From contig CAYPIE010000047.1 in NCBI GenBank assembly GCA_964410665.1, positions 1 through 45,559 on the forward strand: a stretch of DNA of 45,559 nucleotides. Direction: 5' to 3'. Numbering within the stretch: the first letter of the stretch is position 1; every line of letters begins with the position of its first letter. The position numbers were made by a program, and so were the translations under genes. Below are positions 1-7,264 of this stretch, in pieces. The notes under the pieces are model-generated. The model saw only the letters and a list, made by a program, of their open reading frames with translations. It was not told the DNA's origin and did no database searches. Source of the stretch: CAYPIE01 sp964410665 (GTDB taxonomy: Bacteria; Planctomycetota; Planctomycetia; Gemmatales; Gemmataceae).

Positions 1-190
1 GCGAGCCCCGGACGTCAGTCCGGGGGTTCCCCGCACCGCAAGCGCCTCTGCCTCTCCGCATCGCAAACGCTTCTGTCTCTGCGCATCGCAAACGTCTCTG
101 CCTCTTTCCCCGCATCGCAAACGCTTCTGTCTCTTTCCCTGCACCGCAATCGCCTCTGCCTCTTCGCATCGCAGACGCCTCTGGCTCGCT
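1..190 (-). repeat. Dispersed hairpin plus 29-bp-unit repeat block (left edge)
   Basis: Bases 1-30 are the exact reverse complement of 45471-45500 and contain the palindrome CCCCGGAC/GTCCGGGG around a 4-base loop. They are followed to about 190 by imperfect tandem units built on GCATCGCAAACGCTTCTGTC, the minus-strand version of the 29-bp unit at 45357-45470. Some units are shortened by several bases. No open frame of note lies here, and the block abuts the stop codon of the ABC permease gene. It is the same family as the blocks at 12292, 15390 and 45357. Confidence 0.85.
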
Positions 191-194
191 TGTG

Positions 195-1496
195 TTAGTC
201 GTGCCGCAGCGCCTCGATCGGGTCGAGCCTAGCCGCACGCTGAGCGGGGTACCAGCCAAACAGCACCCCGACGCCGATCGACACCCCCACCGCTAGGAAA
301 ATCGACCAGACATTGAGCTTGGCTGGTAAGGTGCTATCGGTGATCGCCTCGTAGAGGAACGGAATGCCCAGCACCATGGCCAAGCCGAACAGCACGCCCA
401 GCATGCCGCCGACCGAGGTCTGAACCACGGCTTCCACCAGGAATTGGGTCGTGATGTCCTTGCGTTTCGCCCCTAAGGCACGCCGGATGCCGATTTCCCG
501 AGTGCGTTCGGTGACCGTGGCCAGCATGATGTTCATAATGCCGATGCCGCCCACCAGCAGCGAAATACTGGCGATCAAGGCGAGCAGCCGGGTGAAGCGG
601 TCTTTGGCGCGTTCGGCCTCTTCCAGACGATCTAAGGGCACCGTCACCAGCCAATCCTTGGCCACATGCCGATTTTCCAGGGAAGTGCGAATGGCATCGC
701 CGGCCGGACGGACCTTGTCAAAATCGGACACGGTCAAGGTGACTTGATGTAAACGCACCTCTTCCCAGCTACGGTTGCCCGAGGTACGGATGTAGATCTT
801 ATTGCCGAAATAGGCGTAACAACTTCCCAAAGGAATATAAATATCGGAGTTAAACTCTTCCGCTGCCTGCGAGCCACCACTGCCGCCGGTTGGCATGCGC
901 GGCTTGACCACACCCACGACCACATAGCGGTGCTCCTTGATGTTGACCAACTGGCCGATCGGGTCGCTAAATGGGAACAGTTGCTTGGCCATGGCCGCGC
1001 CGAGGACGCAGTTGTTGGCGTCGTTGTATTCATCTTCTTCGCTGAGAAAGCGTCCGACGGCCAGTCCAAGCTTGTTGGTGATGGCATACTCCGGAGTGGT
1101 CCCGACCAAACGACACTGGGCTCGGAACTTGCCCTGGCTCGCCTGTTGGGTAAAGATCCGCATCGGCACCAGCCGGACCAATGAGTCGCCGAGCAAGGTA
1201 CGAAACTGCTCGACGTCGACATCATTGAGCCCATACTTGGCCACCATGCTGGTCTTGCGTTGGTTGGGCATTTGCGCTGGCTTGACACTGCGCACGATGA
1301 TGTTGGTCGCCCCCTGACGCATAATGTCGTCCAGGGCATCCTGCATGCTGCCCTCACCAAAAGCCATCAGAGCGATCACCGCGCTGGTGCCGATAATAAT
1401 CCCGAGTACCGATAGGAAGGCGCGCAACTTGTGTAGCCACAGACTGCGAATCGCCAGCTGAAACGAGCGTTGCACTTGGAGGAAGTCGATCTTCAT
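195..1496 (-). CDS. MacB-type ABC transporter permease (FtsX family)
   Basis: This 433-residue protein is the membrane subunit of a MacB/LolCDE-type ABC system. It has an N-terminal membrane segment near residues 23-45 (sequence begins SVLGIIIGTSAVIAL), a large periplasmic MacB core domain, and three C-terminal membrane segments from about residue 305, the first running into the family signature NIMLATVTERTREIGIRRAL. Type VII ABC permeases of this kind do not carry substrate through the membrane but transmit ATP-driven motion to the periplasm. The start codon overlaps the stop of the ATPase gene by four bases (ATGA), so the two are translationally coupled. Adaptor and TolC-like genes lie upstream on the same strand, which supports a tripartite exporter. 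The substrate (macrolide, peptide, lipid or lipoprotein) cannot be told from the sequence. Confidence 0.93.
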   Translation of the reverse strand: MKIDFLQVQRSFQLAIRSLWLHKLRAFLSVLGIIIGTSAVIALMAFGEGSMQDALDDIMRQGATNIIVRSVKPAQMPNQRKTSMVAKYGLNDVDVEQFRTLLGDSLVRLVPMRIFTQQASQGKFRAQCRLVGTTPEYAITNKLGLAVGRFLSEEDEYNDANNCVLGAAMAKQLFPFSDPIGQLVNIKEHRYVVVGVVKPRMPTGGSGGSQAAEEFNSDIYIPLGSCYAYFGNKIYIRTSGNRSWEEVRLHQVTLTVSDFDKVRPAGDAIRTSLENRHVAKDWLVTVPLDRLEEAERAKDRFTRLLALIASISLLVGGIGIMNIMLATVTERTREIGIRRALGAKRKDITTQFLVEAVVQTSVGGMLGVLFGLAMVLGIPFLYEAITDSTLPAKLNVWSIFLAVGVSIGVGVLFGWYPAQRAARLDPIEALRHD

Positions 1497-2269
1497 GATG
1501 CGCTGCCCGTAAGGTGTGAGGAAAGGGCCAGCCGTGCCGAGGCCTCGATTGCCGCCGAACGGGGGTAGGTGTCGCCGGTCGGCTGCAAGTTGCGTTCATC
1601 CGACTCCACCCAGCCATCGCGGAGGCGGATCACCCGATGCGCCCACTCGGCAATGTCGTTTTCGTGGGTAACCATAATGATGGTCTTGCCCAACCGATTC
1701 AGCTCGGTCAACAGCTGCATGATCTCGATCGAAGTCTTGGTGTCCAAGTTTCCGGTTGGCTCATCGGCCAAAATCACATGCGGATCGTTGACCAACGCTC
1801 GGGCGATGGCCACCCGCTGTTGCTGGCCGCCGGAGAGCTGCATGGGCCGGTGATCGAGCCGCTGGCTCAAGCCAACCATCTCGGCCAGCTTGATGCAGCG
1901 GTCCAGGGTCTGTTGGTTGAGCTTGATCCCCTGGTACAAAAGCGGCACTTCAATGTTCTCAACCACCGTGTACTGCGGCAACAAGTTGTACGACTGGAAG
2001 ATAAAGCCGAGATAGCGACTGCGCACTTCGGACAGCTCATCATCGGTCATCTGTGACACATCGACGTTACCAAGCATGTATTGGCCGCTGGTGGGGCGGT
2101 CGAGGCAGCCCAGGATATTCAGCAGCGTCGACTTGCCAGAGCCGGAGGGACCCATCAGAGCGACAAAGTCCCCTTCCTCGAAGGAAAGATGGAGTCCCTT
2201 GAGCACGGTCAAGACGTGGCCAAGATAATAGTTCTTGACCAGGTCGCTCACCTGCGCGATGTACGTCAT
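1493..2269 (-). CDS. MacB/LolD-type ABC transporter ATP-binding protein
   Basis: A 258-residue ATPase with every canonical motif: Walker A GPSGSGKST at 40-48, Q-loop in FQSYNLLPQ near 91-99, signature LSGGQQQR at 145-152, Walker B VILADEP at 165-171, D-loop NLDT after it, and the H-loop histidine in VTHEND near 202. It matches the MacB/LolD/FtsE subfamily in length, with about 30 extra C-terminal residues. An AGGA sequence about nine bases upstream supports the start. It lies 26 bp after the adaptor gene and overlaps the permease gene by four bases. It should power the membrane protein encoded by the next gene. Confidence 0.94.
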   Translation of the reverse strand: MTYIAQVSDLVKNYYLGHVLTVLKGLHLSFEEGDFVALMGPSGSGKSTLLNILGCLDRPTSGQYMLGNVDVSQMTDDELSEVRSRYLGFIFQSYNLLPQYTVVENIEVPLLYQGIKLNQQTLDRCIKLAEMVGLSQRLDHRPMQLSGGQQQRVAIARALVNDPHVILADEPTGNLDTKTSIEIMQLLTELNRLGKTIIMVTHENDIAEWAHRVIRLRDGWVESDERNLQPTGDTYPRSAAIEASARLALSSHLTGSAS

Positions 2270-2295
2270 GAATCAATCCTCACAGGTGTCACAAG

Positions 2296-4326
2296 TCACT
2301 TTCGCGGTGGACTGCCTTTACCCCTGCCACGGGACTTGCCTTGGCCCTTGTTCTGCATTGGGTTGCCCAGGCCGAAGCCAGTCGCCTCGTCGTCACCCAC
2401 GACACGTTCTGGGTTCAGGATGACCACTTCTCCATCCTTCAAGCCCTCAAGCACCTCGACCATCGTCTCGTTACTATCGCCAATCGTGATCAGCCGCTCC
2501 TCGTGGCGACCACCGTCCATGACCAAACACTTGCGTTGATCGCCCATCTCGGGGCCACCGACCACGGCGGGGATTGGCAAGAGCAGCACATTGGACTTCT
2601 GTTCCTCCACCAAGATGGTGACGCCGCAGCTCATGCCTGGCCGGAGGCCTTCCATTTCGACGGCGGACAGCTTGGCTTTGCCCACCTCCTTGGGATCGAT
2701 CGCAACGATGGTTTTAAATAGCTTGACTTCGGGCTGAAACCAGTTTTGGTTCGCCACCGTCGCCACCTGCTTGACGTGGCCATTGTAGGTGCGGTCTTTA
2801 AACGCATCGACCTTGATGATGGCCTTCTGGCCGTCGGCAATTTGCTGGAGATCCTGGTCGCGATAGGCATCCTCGATCTGTGAGGGAGTCGGTCGGGCAT
2901 AGCCGATGCCCCCAATGTGGAAGGGGCTGGGCCAGCCAAACAAGATATCGGTCAGCTTGTAAATGCGGGAGGTGAGGCCGCGTCGCTCATAGGCGTCGGC
3001 CCGGAGATTCATGACCATCGACTCATGGATCTGTAGTTCCACCTGCATCTGGTTGAGGTTGGGCAGTTGCAACAACTTTTGGCCTTCGCGAACCTGCTCG
3101 CCCTGGGCGATCATGTCGGAATCGCCCCAGCGTGATCGCTCTGACGAATAGTAAACCACCATGCCATTTTCGGGCGCATAGATTTGACAGTGCTCAATTT
3201 GTTGATTGATCTCGTTGAGCTTGGTCCGCTCCTGTTCATAGACGGAAACCTTGGTAAGTAGGTCAGCCTTGGCTTTGGCTTCCAGGGCTTTGGCTTGGGC
3301 TTGGACCCGACTGTAGGCACGCATGGCCTCGGCGACCTGGCTTCTCAGATCAATAATCGTGGCTGGCTTGGTGTATTTACGCAGCACCTCGGCTTCCATC
3401 TGCACCTTGCGTAGCTCTTCTTGGGCACTTTCCAGCTGCGATTGCTCGGACTGGGCCTGGCTCGGACTTAAAAAACCTCGCTTGACCATACGATTGACCC
3501 AACCGGTTCGATCCAGCCATTGTTCCACCTTGGCCTCGGCCAGGCGCATACGGCCATTGATCTCGTCCATCAATTGGCGGTACTCGCCCTCCTTCGGTTC
3601 GATCTCCTCAAGCTTCAGTCGTTCAATCTCCTCGAGGGTCATGTTGGAGATCGTACCCCGTTCCATGCCACAATATTTTTCCAGGTTGATGGAAGACACC
3701 CGAATGAGGACTTCAGCCGTCTTGATGTCGGACTTGTTCTGTTCAGTAACAATTTTGTATTCTTGTTCGGCTTGTTCTTTCGCTGCCTCGGCGAGTGCCA
3801 CCGTGATCTCTTGCTGGATTTGCTCTTGGCGAAAAGCCGAGTCATCTAACTCGATCAGTTTGTCCCCTTTTTTCACCGGGGAGCCGTTCTCGATCAGCCA
3901 CTTGATGTAGACCGGGGCAGTCCCGCGACCAGTCTTGACCCGACAGATGATGTCCCGGTTATCCGCCGATTGCAATGTACCGGCCTCTTTGATGGTGACC
4001 GACAGCGGGCCGCGTTCGAGGGTGTGCAGCAATAGCTCTTCGGGAGGAGTGACAAACGGGGTACCCCACAAGAACCAGCCCGCACTGAACAGGACCATTG
4101 CCAGAGTCATCCCACCACCGACCATGAGCATTCGTCGGGTACGCGAGCCGGTAGCCTTGGCTTGCGGCAAGGAACGGCCGAATGCAGAATCGTGGGACGC
4201 CTCCTCCGTCGGCTGCGTTGCAGGCTCAGCGTTGGGCTGGGTTACTGGCGCGGCGTGGGCGTTGCTCGTCTCCGGGGTCGGACGGCTCCGCAGCGTCTCG
4301 GTCGGTGGGTTGGGGTAGTCGTGCAT
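2296..4326 (-). CDS. HlyD/MacA-type periplasmic adaptor, large
   Basis: A membrane-fusion adaptor of 676 residues from the chosen ATG. It has a disordered, proline-rich N-terminus, one membrane anchor (RMLMVGGGMTLAMVLFSAGW, about residues 63-82), a lipoyl-like half beginning near LERGPLSVTIKEAGTLQSAD, long coiled-coil arms rich in Glu, Gln and Arg, the second lipoyl half (IYAPENGMVVYYSSERSRWG), and beta-barrel and membrane-proximal domains. The tail is basic (GQGKSRGRGKGSPPRK). It is longer than typical MacA (about 370 residues), mainly through its coiled coil and tail. Upstream in-frame ATGs at 4380, 4386 and 4407 exist. The ATG at 4326 is preferred because it begins the usual disordered cytoplasmic tail and shortens the overlap with the TolC-like gene, which is still 101 bp. 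The start is the least certain part. Confidence 0.88.
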   Translation of the reverse strand: MHDYPNPPTETLRSRPTPETSNAHAAPVTQPNAEPATQPTEEASHDSAFGRSLPQAKATGSRTRRMLMVGGGMTLAMVLFSAGWFLWGTPFVTPPEELLLHTLERGPLSVTIKEAGTLQSADNRDIICRVKTGRGTAPVYIKWLIENGSPVKKGDKLIELDDSAFRQEQIQQEITVALAEAAKEQAEQEYKIVTEQNKSDIKTAEVLIRVSSINLEKYCGMERGTISNMTLEEIERLKLEEIEPKEGEYRQLMDEINGRMRLAEAKVEQWLDRTGWVNRMVKRGFLSPSQAQSEQSQLESAQEELRKVQMEAEVLRKYTKPATIIDLRSQVAEAMRAYSRVQAQAKALEAKAKADLLTKVSVYEQERTKLNEINQQIEHCQIYAPENGMVVYYSSERSRWGDSDMIAQGEQVREGQKLLQLPNLNQMQVELQIHESMVMNLRADAYERRGLTSRIYKLTDILFGWPSPFHIGGIGYARPTPSQIEDAYRDQDLQQIADGQKAIIKVDAFKDRTYNGHVKQVATVANQNWFQPEVKLFKTIVAIDPKEVGKAKLSAVEMEGLRPGMSCGVTILVEEQKSNVLLLPIPAVVGGPEMGDQRKCLVMDGGRHEERLITIGDSNETMVEVLEGLKDGEVVILNPERVVGDDEATGFGLGNPMQNKGQGKSRGRGKGSPPRK

Positions 4327-7066
4327 CAGTTCCGGTTCCAGATTGAGGTTGGTCCGCGGCAGGGAGTCCATCAACAGCATATTCATAGAGCCACACGCCG
4401 CGGGCATCGAGAGGCATCAGTTCCAGATCGCGATAGAGCTCCAGGCGGGTCGTGAGGAAATCGATCCAGATGGAATACAAGGCGTTTTGAGAGTTTGGCA
4501 GGCTGGAGGTCACGTTGAGAAGCTGCTGGGTCAAGCCCGCAGCGTCGAGCCGCTGTTCAGGGGGTAGGGGGGCTGAAAACCGATTCAAGGCGTTCTCCAG
4601 CTGCAAATAGGCGAGCTCTACTGCACGTTGCTGGATTTTGTAGTTCTCGGCGAGTACACGCAATTGGCGAATCTCAGAACGTACCTGCTGGAGAATAAAA
4701 TCCTCCGACGCTTGCACATCGCGGCGAGCACGCTGGTAGCCAATCAACGCAGTTCTGTAAGTATTGCGTTCCGCTCGACGAATGAGAGGCAATTCCCCGT
4801 TGATCGTCAAACGATGGCCTGTGCGACTACCGCTAAACGCGAATGGACGATTTAAACCTATAGGCGTTGCGCTATCAAGATTGTAGCCGATGTTCAGCAC
4901 GCCGAGCAAGGAATTTGCGGTGACTTTGATGCCGCGCCAGGCATCCACCAGTTCCGCACGGGCATTCATAAGATCTAAACGATTACTCAACGCCGTCTGG
5001 GCCACCACCGTCTGGGCCCGATCTAAATCGACGGCTAAAAGGTCAATGCCATCCAGACAAATCCGTGGCAACTCGGGCCAGGCCTCGCGAACCTTGGCCA
5101 AGCGTTCTTGCTGCGCCTCCTCGAGCAACTCCAGCAGGATGCGGTACAAGATTCGGAAGCGTGATGGTGAAGGTGCCCCCAGTGTTTCATAGTCACGAAC
5201 GCCCAGCTCCAGGTCAGTCACCGCCCGGGCACGTTCGATGGACAGGATGCGTTCCTGCAGTTCCTCCGGAACCGGCTGATTGGCACCCTCATAGCGATCG
5301 GCTTCCAGAAAGGCGTCGCGTAGCTCGGTTCCCAGCCGCTTGCTCCGTTCCAACAGTTCCGACGGGCGCAAACTCTGTACGGTTTGCCACTCATCCAAGA
5401 AACGCTCCAAGAACGGGGTATCTTGTAACAACGCAGCATCACGGAAGCTTCGCCGGATGCCCGCGCGTAACTGCCGCGGTGGCAGCAACTCGAGCTTGGT
5501 CAGTTCCACCTGCAGTTGCTTGGATTCTTCGGAAATCTGCTCAAACCGACGTAACTGCTGGTTCAACGGACGGATCGGGGTGTCGTCGAGCTCCAACGGC
5601 AGGTTGGTGGGAATACCGAGCTGAATCTTGAACAGATCCAACGCGTCTTGCAGTTGTAAGCGTTGGCCCAACAAGTTGTTCCGGCTGCCCAGCAGACTTT
5701 GTTCGACCTGTCCGGCCTCCAGCTTTGAAATATCGCCTCCGGGAATGAGTGCTTGGAACAATTCTAAAATCTGCTCCAACTCGCGAACGTTGGCTTCGAT
5801 GTTGCGGACAATCGCCGTGTTGAGCAGGGTCGGTAAGTAGCCCTGGCCTGGGGAATCCAAGCCGGGCCCGACCCCACGAAGACTCAGGCCGGTCAGACCG
5901 AACGGGTTATTGAACGTCCCACCACCGGAGACCAATGCCACATAGAACAATTTGCGAAAGCGAGCATACGAACGGATGGCGTACAACAAGGTCCGCTCGC
6001 TCTGGGTGAGTGGCTCGAGGTTGACGGCAAAGCCGCCCCCTTGCAACAGCGGTTGGGTGAGCTCCAAGGACAAGTTGGAGATGCCCACTTCGGTCCGCCC
6101 GCGACCCAAATCAATCACCAACTGATTGGCCAGGCGGAACAACAGCATGGCTCCGGTCGGAAACAGCTTCGAGAAACCGCCCTCCGAATCAAGCCGCCAG
6201 CGGTTGCGGCGGCCGGTCAACGTCCGCGACCCGGTCGACTCCCGAATCAGTGCTCCCAGAGCAAAAAATTGTGTTGAGAAGGCAAACCGCTCCAAGGTCA
6301 CCGGGAGCGCGGACCCGTAGAGGTCTTCCCGGCGAATTTGAAGGTCGCGGCTATTAAACTGGGCCAGTTCCACGGCCTGTTCCAACTTGATCAAATACGG
6401 ACTTTCGTCGCTGGCCAACACGGTTTCGAACGTGTTGTCGCCACCTGGGTCCGTCTCGCCATCGCCGCTGGTCCCAGCCGCTTCGGCATCGTCGGTGTCC
6501 GATTCGCCGGCATCCCCCGTCGCCGGTTCTGAGTCCCCCGCCATCGACTCACCAGCCTTCGATGCTCCAGAGCCCGGAGGCACTCCTTGGGCTGCTCCAG
6601 GCACTGCGCGTGGCTCTGGTAAATCGGGCTCGAGATCGGGCAGGGGCGCAGGCGTCGGAACCGATGGGCCGACTTCTGCCGACGAAGTCTCCTCTTGTTC
6701 CACATCGTCGGACTGGGGCTGCTCGGTGCGATTGAGGGCATCCCACTCGGCGAGGTACTTCAGATAAACTTGACCCTCATAGAAGCCAACCCCGACTTTC
6801 TTGCCGGGTTGCGGATTGGGTGAAAGAAGATCCGCGGCAGGATCATCGGGTGGACGATGCGGATGGTCGGGATCATCGGGGTCGGCAAAGCGCGCACGCG
6901 GATCCGGATAAACGTGAAAACCCTCGATCGCCCACTGGGGAAATTGGTTTTTCTCGTTTAAGATTTCTTCCACCTGGCGGTCGGTGAACTCGCGGAAGAA
7001 CTTCCGGGTACAGCCGGCCATGCAAAGAATGGCCAACACCAGCCCAATAATTGCGGACTTACGCAT
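4226..7066 (-). CDS. TolC-family outer-membrane efflux lipoprotein, extra long
   Basis: First gene of the efflux operon, 946 residues, about twice the length of a normal TolC protomer. It begins with a lipoprotein signal (MRKSAIIGLVLAILCMAGC, cysteine at 19), then an acidic, low-complexity region with many Asp, Glu, Pro and Ser residues to about 220. TolC-like helices start near LIKLEQAVELAQFNSRDLQI. A second TolC repeat includes LDRAQTVVAQTALSNRLDLM and ends at YSIWIDFLTTRLELYRDLEL. A helical, glutamine- and leucine-rich insert of some 200 residues separates the two. The last 33 or so residues, after the normal TolC end, are hydrophilic and overlap the adaptor gene in another frame. The family trimerises into a beta-barrel and periplasmic tunnel; that role is inferred from the family and the operon. 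Confidence 0.87.
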   Translation of the reverse strand: MRKSAIIGLVLAILCMAGCTRKFFREFTDRQVEEILNEKNQFPQWAIEGFHVYPDPRARFADPDDPDHPHRPPDDPAADLLSPNPQPGKKVGVGFYEGQVYLKYLAEWDALNRTEQPQSDDVEQEETSSAEVGPSVPTPAPLPDLEPDLPEPRAVPGAAQGVPPGSGASKAGESMAGDSEPATGDAGESDTDDAEAAGTSGDGETDPGGDNTFETVLASDESPYLIKLEQAVELAQFNSRDLQIRREDLYGSALPVTLERFAFSTQFFALGALIRESTGSRTLTGRRNRWRLDSEGGFSKLFPTGAMLLFRLANQLVIDLGRGRTEVGISNLSLELTQPLLQGGGFAVNLEPLTQSERTLLYAIRSYARFRKLFYVALVSGGGTFNNPFGLTGLSLRGVGPGLDSPGQGYLPTLLNTAIVRNIEANVRELEQILELFQALIPGGDISKLEAGQVEQSLLGSRNNLLGQRLQLQDALDLFKIQLGIPTNLPLELDDTPIRPLNQQLRRFEQISEESKQLQVELTKLELLPPRQLRAGIRRSFRDAALLQDTPFLERFLDEWQTVQSLRPSELLERSKRLGTELRDAFLEADRYEGANQPVPEELQERILSIERARAVTDLELGVRDYETLGAPSPSRFRILYRILLELLEEAQQERLAKVREAWPELPRICLDGIDLLAVDLDRAQTVVAQTALSNRLDLMNARAELVDAWRGIKVTANSLLGVLNIGYNLDSATPIGLNRPFAFSGSRTGHRLTINGELPLIRRAERNTYRTALIGYQRARRDVQASEDFILQQVRSEIRQLRVLAENYKIQQRAVELAYLQLENALNRFSAPLPPEQRLDAAGLTQQLLNVTSSLPNSQNALYSIWIDFLTTRLELYRDLELMPLDARGVWLYEYAVDGLPAADQPQSGTGTDARLPQPTDRDAAEPSDPGDEQRPRRASNPAQR

Positions 7067-7264
7067 GAGGCCCTTCCTAATCCACGCGAACCATCGGTCC
7101 GACCAGGGGAATGCGTAAATTTGTTATCGGCGGCATTATCCAGTCAACTTGAATGCCAAACTCCCGCTCACGACGTGTTTTGCTCAAGTGCATCCCCTGC
7201 CCGTGAAGCGCGCTTCGTGTTACAACAGCAACGAGCTTTGACACATCGCTTGGAGTACATCCTA

